This document shows, in pieces, positions 35,701 to 44,803 of a stretch of DNA of 64,000 nucleotides; the first letter of the stretch is position 1, and every line of letters begins with the position of its first letter. The stretch covers positions 887,278 through 951,277 of the forward strand of contig MNCI01011864.1 of the NCBI GenBank assembly GCA_015680685.1, read 5' to 3'. The notes beneath the pieces were generated by a model. That model did not search any database and was not told where the DNA came from. It was given only the letters and a program-made list of their open reading frames with translations. The position numbers and the translations under genes were made by a program. The stretch comes from Gnetum montanum. Its lineage: Eukaryota > Streptophyta > Gnetopsida > Gnetales > Gnetaceae.

Positions 35701-36322
35701 ATGACTCGAGAGCTAGCAGAGTGAAAGGCACAAATTGATTTGCTGAATCTCAAGTGTTAGGATTGGAAAGCTTTCGCTTCTAAGGTGCGAAAATGGGGCC
35801 AAGATGAAAAGAATCATAAGTACCATTATAAAAAATCATTAAAGGAGATATCCATAGAGGGGCGTCAATTGGAGATGTTTGTAGAGGGGTTAGGCTTACG
35901 GTCTTCATTTGATGTCTTTACTAGGCACTCTATGGTAGAGATGGAACCTCCTAAGAGAGTAATCACTACAACTTCTGGGGAGATTTCTGTAGGTGAGTTT
36001 CCTCTTAAACATCCTACCTAGTCTGCTATGGACAAAGGGAAGGCCTTAGCCGATATTGATCTAGGCCTTGACGAAATAGACTGGGCAAGTGTCCTTGAAG
36101 AAGAAACCCTTCGTCGGCTAGAGTTTGGTCTAAGAGGATCCTATTCGGTAAGTTGTTTAAACTTGTAACTTTTTATTTGTTTTTAGTAGAAAATGTTATC
36201 CTTTTTTTTAATTATTTTATTTTATTTTTTTACAAAATAATGGTGATGATGATGGCTACAAAGGTGGCCCCAGTGGAGGGGAAACTCATAATGCGGGGGA
36301 TTTCCTGATGTTTAGTTTTTAA
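32704..36322 (+). pseudogene. Split gene antisense to G, about 1000 codons, unrecognised
   Basis: Seven exons can be drawn: 32704-33153, 33229-33500, 33591-34603, 34711-34980, 35070-35273, 35364-36147 and 36236-36322. Introns are 75-107 bp with plant-like borders (GAAAG|GTAAGG...TTTGCAG|G, CG|GTAAGT...GTATAG|T, TG|GTAAGTAAG...CATCAG|A, CA|GTATG...CAAG|G, ATAG|GTACAT...GATAG|G). The last acceptor is decayed to ACAA. Coding phase is kept across the junctions. The protein has an N-terminal globular part, a block near FSVTEMIVIVDSFNEVV, an acidic linker (EEEEVPTNQGEENEAG) and a Lys/Glu coiled coil, ending MFSF. Few stops and at least two frameshifts are present, so this copy is probably dead but not very old. 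I recognise no family. It lies opposite to gag-pol, between protease and RT. Introns on the antisense strand can survive retrotransposition because the genomic RNA does not carry their splice signals. Confidence 0.65.
33154..33228 (+). other. Best-supported intron of the antisense gene
   Basis: A 75-bp AT-rich stretch begins GTAAGG and ends TTCTTTGCAG. Splicing joins GTAGAAAG to GCCTCG and keeps the frame (V-E-R-P-R-F). Further introns are 33501-33590, 34604-34710 (with a TTA microsatellite at about 34637-34658), 34981-35069, 35274-35363 and 36148-36235. Confidence 0.7.
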
Positions 36323-36719
36323 ATTTGGCATTGTTATTAGTTATGTCCCTGTGGGTTGTAAAAAAAATAATTTTTTTTCATGAGTTGTGTATGAATAGAT
36401 GCGTAAACTTGGTTAACTTTTGTAATCGTCCATTTACGTATTTATACATTTTTTGTTGTTTTCATATTCCAGTTTTTTTTGTTTTGTTTTCTTAGAGTTG
36501 TCTAAATGTTGAGAAGAAATAATGCAGGGACATGGAGCGAAAGTCTTTTTGGTTGTTTTGTTGTTTAAGTGTAAACATGAAATAAAGTGCAAATGTAACC
36601 TAAATGATAACTGTGCCAAGGAAAACATAAAGGAAAGCGTAACTTGTATTGAAAAGACGTAATCATAGAATGTAAACTGGGAATTTAAAATTTTGAGGCA
36701 AATGAAAGTAAACTTGCTT
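36323..36719. other. Noncoding stretch between antisense gene and cluster C
   Basis: AT-rich sequence after the antisense stop; it may hold the antisense 3' untranslated region. Nothing else is seen. Confidence 0.5.
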
Positions 36720-36991
36720 TAGTTTAAGGCCATTTCGAGCCATACGTATGTGCGTGTTAGTTTAAAGTCATGACAGATTGCGACGTAATCGTTATAGTTT
36801 AAGGCCATTTTGGGCTGCAAATAAACATGAGGGATATCAACTGATACGATGGGTTTTGATGCAAACCAGCCATTTCTGACCGTGGCTAGTTTTATGTCAT
36901 TGTGGACATGTGATAGTTTAATGTCATTTTGGACTTGTGTAGTTTAGTGTCATTTTGGACTATCGTAGTTTAACGTCATTGCAGATTGGTG
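36720..36991 (+). repeat. TAGTTTA dyad repeat, cluster C (after protease)
   Basis: Seven units start at 36720, 36758, 36795, 36887, 36914, 36940 and 36966; the last four are spaced 26-27 bp. Arms are GCC...GGC in unit 3 and GTC...GAC in units 4-6, six bases apart. Unit 4 extends to a 5-bp stem (ATGTC...GACAT). Unit 7 has GTC...GAT, one transition from pairing. The cluster ends 7 bp before the protease stop codon. Confidence 0.78.
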
Positions 36992-36998
36992 TAATTTG

Positions 36999-38258
36999 TT
37001 AATTGTTTAATAATTTTTTGATTTTTTTCATTTTTATGTTAGGAGAGAGTTGAAGGGATACGATCCGATACTCAGCATCTCCTTCGCTAACTACGTTGAA
37101 TGGTAGCTCTGCCCAGGAAACGTTTGGTGGAGTAGGTTCTAAGTTAGTATCCTCAGATGTTTCGGGGTTAGGTGGTGTTTCCTTCATTTTTAAGGGATCA
37201 CGATTTATGGGTTGGTCATCACTTTGGGTTTCATTTGTTTCTTTCGATATGGGCTTTTCAGAAATTCCATCAAGTTTATGCTCATGTGGAGTGTCCTCTT
37301 GTTCAGGCTCCTCAAATTTAACTTCAGAGCCTTGATTCGCCTCCATGTGAGATGAGATGGTGGATGTAGCCACATCCCTATGTATGATGATCTCACCACC
37401 TTCATAAGGTAGATGGATCTCTTGATGTATGGGAGATGATACTGCTTTTAATTGGGCCAACCAAGGTCGTCCCAATATTATGTTAAAACCACACATCTCA
37501 TAAATGACTACAAACTTTGTAGATGTGGGGAACCGATCCCCTACTATGAAATTCAAAGTGAGCATTCCTTTGAGTACTATGCGTGATCCACTAAACGATT
37601 TCAGACATGTGGTGGAAGTCGGTTTTATTTGCTCAGTTAGCCTTAACTGTTCGATGACGGGGTAAGGTATTACATTTGTAGCTGCTCCGTCATCTACGTG
37701 CACCCTATGTATTTTAAATTGGTTTACTTGTATCATTATAAACATAGGTGCGGTGGTGACTTCTCCATTTTTTTTATCTATTTTGATGTCATTTGTATGG
37801 AAGCCTAATGATTTCAATTGTGACCCTTGAGGTGAAGACATTACTGCATGGATTGAGGGTTCATTTACTGGTAAGTCTTCAGTGACAAGGATTGATGTTA
37901 ACATTCTCACTAAGGCTTCACGATGTACCTGAGAAGTCATCATGAGGTCATACAAGCTTAGAGATGTGTTCTTCTGTTTGAGCACTTGTGTGACTTGCAT
38001 TAGGACTATGGCGAAGTCTTTACTATTGGGTATAGTTTTGTCCATGGCCACTTGATCCATTAGACCTAACAGTTGTATCTCACGTGGGGTAACTTTCGTG
38101 TTATTTTTCATGACTGTTGGGTTTGATATGTGTTGTATTCTTGATTTTTCCTCTTTATAACTCATTCTTGGCTCATTTTTAAAAGGAGCCATAGGTATTG
38201 CGCTTAACGGAGTTGGTTTCAGGGGCCCCAGTGCAAGGCGTTCACGTTCCTTCTCCAA
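36999..38258 (-). pseudogene. G protease and C-terminal tail (open frame, 419 codons)
   Basis: This is the longest open frame in the window. The protease part is at residues 175-290: HRVHVDDGAATNVIPYPVIEQL, with the active-site triplet D-D-G in place of the usual D-S-G or D-T-G, and GFNIILGRPWLAQL as the second signature. A Tat-type lysine-rich region precedes it. An acidic tail (residues 300-400) ends SWAELPFNVV and then KKIKKLLNN. The stop lies at the edge of cluster C. Its role is to cut the polyprotein. The frame is intact, but whether D-D-G is active is unclear. Confidence 0.85.
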
Positions 38259-38278
38259 ACGTTCCCTGGTGAGCCTAT

Positions 38279-38650
38279 CTACCAGGCGTTCTCGTGTGGG
38301 TTGTGTGGGAACATTTGGGGTCGGAGTATCAGGTTGTTTCGGGACCTGAATGACGAATGGGGTAGGACAGGATTGTGTCTGAGGTGTATGAGCTTGGACA
38401 TCAGGCTACCTAGGCACCTTGACCACAAATGGGGTTGGGCTATTTGTAGTTGGTACCTCTGTTGTAGCAAATGCCGATGGCACCCGAACCACGAAGGGAG
38501 TGGGCGAGTTTGATGATGTCACACTAGCGGTTGTATCAGCAAAGGGCACATGAATAATAAATGGTTTTGTTTGGGGTGGTACCTGTGCTGTTGCCACCGT
38601 GGGAGGTACTTAGATGACCAATGGTTTTTGTGGGGTAGGAGGATCGTGTG
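38279..38650 (-). pseudogene. Pro-rich linker with PFVVxVP repeats in G gag-pro
   Basis: At least four units of about 20-22 residues carry P-F-(V/I)-(V/I)-x-V-P: KPFIIHVP, TPFVVRVP, TPFVVKVP and TPFVIQVP, with NPFIVRFP and KPLVI just before. Segments between are Thr, Ser and Pro rich. They lie between the zinc-knuckle-like motif and protease in the minus-strand polyprotein. Two stops (TAG) interrupt the stretch. Function unknown; a flexible linker or a binding repeat for a host partner are possible. Confidence 0.6.
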
Positions 38651-41127
38651 GGGAATATGAAGGTTGAGGTGATGTTAGTGCAATAGGGGGAAAACGAACT
38701 ATGAAGGGGTTCTTTGGTGTTTCATAGTTATTATCTGTGTAGATGGTGTTAATTATGTATGCCACTTCTTTAGTATTTAGGGGATCTTTATATACACCCA
38801 TGGACTGGTTTTGTGGTTTGACTGGGTTGGCTTCATCAAAAGTGATCTCACCTCTATCAATCATTCGTTGAATGTCTTGTTTCAAAGTGAAACAATAGTC
38901 GGTGCCATGCCCATTACGTTGGTGGTACTCAAAACACTGGTCTAGTCTAAAGCCTCTTAGAACTGGGGGCTCATTCGGTGTTGCCAAGCTTGGGTTCTCA
39001 ACCAATTCATAGAATCGATCATGTTTTTGAATTGCCACAAGGGACAATTGTTTATGTTTCATTAGCCTGACCTTCAAGAGTTGGTCAAATAATTGTGAAG
39101 GTTTCATGGGCAATGGTGTGTATTGAGAGGGGTCTCTCCTCTCAAAGTTTTGCGCATGACTCGATGTACATTTTGTGATGTGGATGGTCTAGGTGTAGCA
39201 GCGGGAGTAGGTCTAGTATAGCTAGTAGGGGCGGTAGGTGGTTTACCTTGTTGTCTCGTACTTGTTTGTTGAGTTTCTGCTATTACTACTACAGTTGCCT
39301 TAGCCTTTTCTTTGTCTTTCTTATTATGCTGACTTTTAAAGGATGAATAGATGGGGTCATGGCTATTTTGTGCTGCTTCTTCAATGTTTTTAATTTGTAC
39401 AAATGCTTGGCTACGACCGCGTGCATTTAGCTAATACAGTTTGGATTTAACAAACTCATTCATAGATCCCTTTAAGATGGTGAGTAAGTATGTTTCGAGG
39501 ATTGGTTCATGAAGTTCGTTTAGTGTAGCACTCCATCTCTGAATAAATTTTTATATAGGTTCAAGCGGTGCTTGTTTTACTTGTATTAGACTGTCCAAGG
39601 TCGCTTCAAGTTTCAGGTTGTATTTAAACCTGGTAATGAACTGGTGTAAGAGATCCTTGAAAAAGGATATGGAGTTATGAGGTAAGGCTTGGTACCAGTC
39701 TAAAGCTCTCCTAGTGAGGGACATGGAGAAAACATGTAAGATTACATGGGGCCATGCCTAAAGTAATAAACATTCTAGTCTAAACGTGACCAGATGGGCA
39801 TTGGGGTCTTCTTCCCCATTGTATTTGGTTAGTTGAGGCAAAGAAACTCCTTTGGGCAGGGTCAATTATGGTATTGAAGAGCTAATAGGATTGTCTTGGT
39901 AAAACTCTAAGACTTTAAGCTCTTCATTGTTGGCTGTTTTGAGGAATTTTACCTCATCAGTGAGTTCTTGCATTATCCTTTTAGCTTTGGCCCAGTCTTG
40001 GGCACTAGGTGAAATGGCAAGTTGGTCATGTTGTGTAGTATGCAAGTTAGATTGTTGTACAGTGGGCAGGAAAGAAGAAAGTTGAGTGGTTGGAGGTTGC
40101 ACTTGTGGAATATTCATAGTGGATGCTACTAAGGACAGCATATTGTAAGGGGTGGGTTGTTGTTGTTGTACTTGAGGGATGTTCATGGGTGGAATTGTAG
40201 GAGGTGGTATGTTGTAATGAGGGGGTTGATGCGGTTGCATGCCAGTCACGACCCATTGGCTAGTTATGATTTGTGAGGGAACAACCTGAACTTGTTGAGT
40301 TGAAGTGGTGAAGGGTATCCCTTGGGTTTGTATGCGTGGTATATAGTGAGTAGATGTAGAAGCAGGTATCACAGACAACATCTCAATCACTTAGGGTGGG
40401 AAGGTCACTCCTACATTAGTTTGAGGGGGGTGTTGTTGGGGTTGTACTTGTAAGAGAGGGGATAACGTGGTGACGGGAGGAATAGTGGGGATGGGTATAT
40501 TGAATTGAGTATCGGTCATGGGGAGAGTGGAAATAAGAGTGGATGCTTCCTATTGAGGCACATGTGCTTGAGTGGTTTTAAATGAATGGAGGGACATGGT
40601 CTCCCCCGTAAAAGGGTGAAATAACATATTCACATAAGTATGCAGACTGAGAGAATGGTACGAATCCCCATGTTCAGACTGAGCCACAAAATTATCTTCC
40701 TCATCTTCGTTTTGAGGTTCTACGACAGATTGCCGTAAGGTTTGACTCCTGGCCATGAGGAGTTGGGATAGGAGTTCATGGTGGGATTCAGTGAGGGGGA
40801 TGACATCATAGGCAGTGGGAATGAAGTCGTGACCTCCTTTGTGAATTAACTCATAGTGTCTCTTTGCTTTCAGCTCAGCTCAGTCAATGGCCAGTTTAGC
40901 TTGGATTTTAACACAAATAAAATTATACTGTTCAGGCGTTAAGATGGTGAATGTGGGATCCATACCTTGTAGTCTTAATCATAGGCAAGATGGTCCTTGA
41001 GGGTTGACCTCACCATGAGTCACTATGGGTCCGGTGGTAGTCACAGGGTATAAGATTGACGCATCAGGGTCAGAGATGAGGAGAGCAGAAGTATTGGTGT
41101 TTGTAGGGTCCACTTTACGGGCTTTAA
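38610..41127 (-). pseudogene. gag: G gag
   Basis: Coding starts near 41127 (ILKARKVDPTNTN) and passes the piece with MARSQTLRQSVVEPQ (40756-40550). A Gln/Pro/Thr-rich stretch follows (39866-40390) with IPPMNIPQVQQQQPT-like repeats. Then comes the gag core at about 39860-39400: KYNGEEDPNAHL, RRALDWYQALPHNSI and FFKDLLHQF. The zinc-knuckle-like motif CFEYHQRNGHGTDYC is in 38610-39113. It is followed by IQRMIDRGEI, the usual Tat arrangement. Several stops and shifts separate the pieces. Gag would form the particle and bind RNA. Confidence 0.82.
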
Positions 41128-41750
41128 GTATGACAACATAAAGTAAAAAAATTTAGTTAAGTGTTGGACTGGAAGCAAACAAATTTTCCAAGTGTTGGAA
41201 CAATGTAAATGGCATAAACGAGAGAAAATTTGGCTAAGTGTTGTTAGCGTATATAGCGTAAACAGGAAAAAATTTGGTTAAGTATAGAATGGGTATACTT
41301 GTTAGCGTACACCCTCAACGTGCAGACTTGTCTACACAACGTACACCTAAGTGTGGCAGCCTATAAGTGCTAGTGTCAGCATATAGACCACTCTGATACC
41401 GTACAAGCTATGTTTAGGGATTGGTGGCAGTGTGTAAACTAGATCCACAGCATATGGATTGAATCCCCAGCGTACATGCTTCAACAATCAGCGTACAAGA
41501 TGAACAGGGAGTGTACAGACAGAGTGGATAGCATGCAGATAGGCTAGGCAGTGTATACACGCTGAGATTGCAACAAATCTAGCTGAACAGGGTGCAGATT
41601 TGGAAGGTTCAAAATTAGATCTATGCTGACAGAGTGTAAATCTGAGAAAATCGACTGTAGATCTAGGATCATAGGGAGCGGATCTATGAGATGGACTAGT
41701 AGATCTGAAGAGATCTACAGTGGATCAGAGTAGATTTAAGCAACAAGAGG
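41128..41750 (-). other. G leader with AGCGTA motif cluster
   Basis: This 5' untranslated leader is noncoding. Between 41285 and 41575 on the plus strand, variants of CAGCGTACA occur repeatedly (near 41305, 41477, 41499 and others). The same motif family is in the LTRs and upstream of the antisense gene. Confidence 0.55.
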
Positions 41751-41767
41751 CCCTCCTTCTAGCACCA
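41751..41767 (-). other. G primer-binding site (candidate)
   Basis: Five bases after the 5' LTR end the minus strand reads TGGTGCTAGAAGGAGGG. It begins TGG as a primer site should; its best partial match from memory is the complement of a tRNA-Leu 3' end. The tRNA is uncertain. Confidence 0.5.
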
Positions 41768-41772
41768 TTTTC

Positions 41773-43472
41773 TGTACTGTCTGAGATCATCCGTACAAGG
41801 CTGGAATGAACAAGCACCAGGAGATCTGCAGATAAGCACAGAAGACTTTACCTTTGCTTGAGGGTGAGCTGGAACTAACGAAGGTAGAGTACCTTAGGTG
41901 GTTCGCACACGGATCAGACAAGGATTTCCCCAAACGCATGCCAATGTGCCATAAGCTGGGTTATGTGTAAACAGTGTAATAAACATAAACCAGAACATAA
42001 ATGTGTAGGAATATAAACAAAGAGGTAAGAAAGAATGAATGAAAATTGTAACAAATATTGATCAGAAATGAAGCAATTTTATTGCAAAATAAAGATTACA
42101 ATGCACCGGTTTGAACGCAGTTGTGGATCTGACACAAGGTGGATGAAGAGCCTTGGTGGATGTGGAGGGATGATGGTATGCTGGTTTGGACTGCAGGTAC
42201 AGCGTGAAGGCTGTATGATCAACATGCAGGGTAGAAGTCCAGTGTGCAGGGTTGGTGTTCCCAATCATCTCCCAATGTGATTTTTTTAATCCCCCTCCCC
42301 CTTTTCTTGGTGGAAAATTGGGGTTTTTATAGGTTTTAGGGCATGACACTCGGATTTGGAGTGGTATGAGTGACCGTTGGTGAGAAAATTTTGGGTTGGA
42401 TGACATGTGGCTGCGTTGCCTGAGTGCAAAGAATATTACAACTATACAGCGTGTTGCATGCTAGCGTGTACACACTGGGCGCGTGAACCCAGCGTACAGA
42501 CTTGACCAACACAAAAGAATTGAACTTTACAAATGAACACTACTGTTACAATAGAAAATATTGAACTTGGCCCTTGGATTTGAGCTCTGGTGTCATGAGA
42601 ATGCTGCCTGTGGATTTTCAACTCATTTGGACTTGATTTAACATGGTTTTGGAAAGCTTCAAGTGGCGTATGCTGTGCTGCGCGCTGGGCATGCACGCTG
42701 GGCATGCAAAGTATGTATGCTCAGTGTATAGGTCATGGAAGTGCATAATTTTGAGGTTGAATCTTCATTTCTGGGAGCCTGGGATGATGCTTGACAATTG
42801 CCTTTCCTCTGAGAGTCGATCATAGGTGGAGATCTTATTCTGGGGTGCCTGTTTTGAGAGATCCTTGATGGTGCATGTTGGGCATGCATGAATGAAAACC
42901 CATCATTTGGAGCCCAAAATTTAATTTTTAGGTTTCTGCGATGATGCCCAATAGTTTCCCTACCTCTGAGAGTTGATTTCAGGTGAAGATCTTGCTCTTT
43001 GATGCCTGTTTTGGGTTGTTTTCGGTGGTATACGCTGGTCAGCGTACACCAAAATGAACCCAGCGTACACCAAAATGCCTTATTTCAGGCCCAACATTTG
43101 ATTTTTAGGAGGCTGAGAGCTACTAGAGACCTTGGTGAAGGTCCTGGGGGGTCGAGACACTCAATTCTGGCATGTTTTGGCTCATTTTTGGGGCCCAAAA
43201 GTTGTTGCACGTTGAGCTGCACGCTAGGCATGTAGGTTCGTGTGCAAGAAGTATACTTAGTCAAAACTAAGTGTTTTGAGTTTGAAACTTGTAGTTCTTG
43301 TTGCCAGATGTTGATGTCGTCTCTAATGGATCTCGAGAAACTTTTACTTGCTTGATTCAACTCCGTTTGATGTTGTTTGTGAAGTTCACAAGTTTCGGTC
43401 ATGTTGGGAAGCATCATGACTTAGCTCAATTCTTGTCCAAAAGTGTTAGGTCCAAATTTTTGTGGTGTTTTA
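41773..43472 (-). repeat. G 5' LTR (right copy)
   Basis: 1700 bp. On the plus strand it starts TGTACTGTCTGAG and ends TGTTTTA, so the TG of the minus-strand end is mutated to TA. It carries a decayed ACGCTG-GT-CAGCGT palindrome (43031-43046) and GGGCATGC/ACGCTGGG blocks near 42690. A U3 of about 1140 bp lies before the TATA box. Confidence 0.93.
42321..42333 (-). promoter_or_regulatory. TATA box of the G 5' LTR
   Basis: The minus strand reads CCTATAAAAACCC. The left copy has CCAATAAAAACC at the same place, one substitution away. Confidence 0.65.
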
Positions 43473-43477
43473 GGTAT
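43473..43477. repeat. Target-site duplication of G, right
   Basis: GGTAT, identical to 24376-24380. Joining the flanks restores the order seen in the related repeat at 8380-8460. Confidence 0.92.
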
Positions 43478-43706
43478 GATGATCATTTTAATCACATTTG
43501 TCACAAGAGCCTATTGTGGATATGGTAAAGCACCTTACATCCCAATCTCTACAATCCCTTCTCACTCGATTCATTCACCTCATTATTGCATACGGTTACA
43601 AGCCTTTTGGTTTTGTGTACTATACTACAACATCCCAACCACGGTAGTTGTGTGTTTTTTGGAATAAAGACATGATCTACATTTAACTTCTAAAATGCCT
43701 ACAGAA

Positions 43707-43776
43707 ATCTATAAAAGTGGTTATGCAAGGGCATTATGACAAGAGCCTACTTTGGGGAGGATCCACTTGCATAACT
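43707..43776. repeat. 70-bp direct duplication, copy 1
   Basis: From ATCTATAAAAGTGG to TTGCATAACT, this is repeated without visible change at 44734-44803. The ancestral order (compare 8680-8740) continues after the second copy, so 43777-44733 is inserted. Confidence 0.9.
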
Positions 43777-44733
43777 GTTGATGCATAAATTTTGGTCATG
43801 CCAACACCGGAAAAACTCGTTTGAGGAGACTATTGCCTAGGGCGTCTTCCGTATGGCTACGGAAACCTGGGAATAGTCTCAGCTGGAGAGAGCCATGTGA
43901 CCAAGTGATAGAGAGAGGGAGAGAAAACATAGAGAGAAATAAAGCATGAAAAGAAAAATTAAAGGAGAGAGAAACAGGAACCATCGACAAGATGCATGGT
44001 TGTGTTGCCGCAAGAATCATGTGTAGTTGCGATCAAACATCACCAATGCCCTGCGAACCGCCAACTGCATAAATATAAATCCACAACCACCACATGCCAT
44101 TTGCTGAAATAAAAGAAGATGAAGAGAAGATCCATCGACAGGATGCATGGTTATGTTGCCGCAAGAATCATGTGTAGTTGCGATCAAACATCACCAATGC
44201 TCTGCGAACCGCCAACTGCATAAATATAAATCCACCACCACCACATGCCATTTGCTGAAATAAAAGAAGATGAAGAGAAGATCCATCGACAGGATGCATG
44301 GTTATGTTGCCGCAAGAATCATGTGTAGCTGCGATCAAACATCACCAATGCCCTGCGAACCGCCAACTGCATAAATATAAATCCACCACCACCACATGCC
44401 ATTTGCTGAAATAAAAGAAGATGAAGAGAAGATCCATCGACAGGATGCATGGTTATGTTGCCGCAAGAATCATGTGTAGTTGCGATCAAACATCACCAAT
44501 GCCCTGCGAACCGCCAACTGCATAAATATAAATCCACCACCACCACATGCCATTTGCTGAAATAAAAGAAGATGAAGAGAAGATCCATCGACAGGATGCA
44601 TGGTTATGTTGCCGCAAGAATCATGTGTAGTTGCGATCAAACATCACCAATGCTCTGCAAACCGCCAACTGCATAAATATAAATCCACCACCACCACATG
44701 CCATTTGCTGAAATAAAAGAAGATGAAGAGAAG
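43777..44733. mobile_element. 957-bp insertion flanked by a 70-bp duplication
   Basis: The insert has a unique head of about 204 bp (43777-43980) with a strong hairpin, followed by five tandem units of 151 bp. No terminal inverted repeat, LTR, poly(A) or coding frame is seen. A 70-bp flanking duplication is too long for a usual transposase target duplication. Repair with filler DNA or template switching fits better. Confidence 0.6.
43826..43880. repeat. 55-nt inverted repeat
   Basis: GAGACTATT and AATAGTCTC form a perfect 9-bp outer stem; TTCCGTA (43847-43853) and TACGGAA (43858-43864) form a 7-bp inner stem around TGGC. CC/GG pairs lie between. Confidence 0.75.
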
Positions 44734-44735
44734 AT
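43981..44735. repeat. Minisatellite, 5 units of 151 bp
   Basis: Units start at 43981, 44132, 44283, 44434 and 44585, exactly 151 bp apart, and the array stops at a unit border where the 70-bp duplication begins. Units differ at only a few positions (for example GACAAG in unit 1 against GACAGG, and CTCTG against CCCTG), so the array is recent. A unit length of 151 is not a multiple of three, so it is not coding. Each unit contains CCACCACCACCACATGCC. Confidence 0.95.
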
Positions 44736-44803
44736 CTATAAAAGTGGTTATGCAAGGGCATTATGACAAGAGCCTACTTTGGGGAGGATCCACTTGCATA
44801 ACT
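44734..44803. repeat. 70-bp direct duplication, copy 2
   Basis: Same sequence as 43707-43776, offset 1027 bp. It is followed by TTTTGTTGATCATGG, which continues E2. Confidence 0.9.

Larger units (their letters stand above)
24381..43472 (-). mobile_element. G: 19.1-kb Tat-like Ty3/gypsy retrotransposon with antisense gene
   Basis: LTRs (24381-26104 and 41773-43472) start TGTACTG and end TTTCA or TTTTA on the plus strand and are flanked by GGTAT. Transcription is on the minus strand: 5' LTR at right, primer site 41751-41767, gag about 41127-38270, protease 38258-36999, RT/RNase H/archaeal-type RNase H/integrase 31176-27608, polypurine tract 26109-26117. The second RNase H is a Tat lineage hallmark. 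Between protease and RT lie 5.8 kb carrying a split gene on the opposite strand. Hand alignment of about the first 420 bp of the LTRs gives about 9 percent differences, mostly transitions, so the insertion is old but younger than E2. Relatively few stops per domain fit this. It sits in the 3' part of E2. Confidence 0.93.

Noticed and set aside
40047-40256. 69-codon Thr/His-rich frame
   Set aside because: Other-frame reading of the Gln/Pro-rich gag segment of G.
43709-43722. ATAAAAGTGG resembling part of a twister ribozyme consensus
   Set aside because: The remaining stems and conserved bases are missing, and the homologue at about 8680 does not keep it.
43981-44735. Tandem array considered as CRISPR or hammerhead retrozyme
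   Set aside because: Units are contiguous without spacers, and no CTGATGA/GAAA hammerhead core is present.
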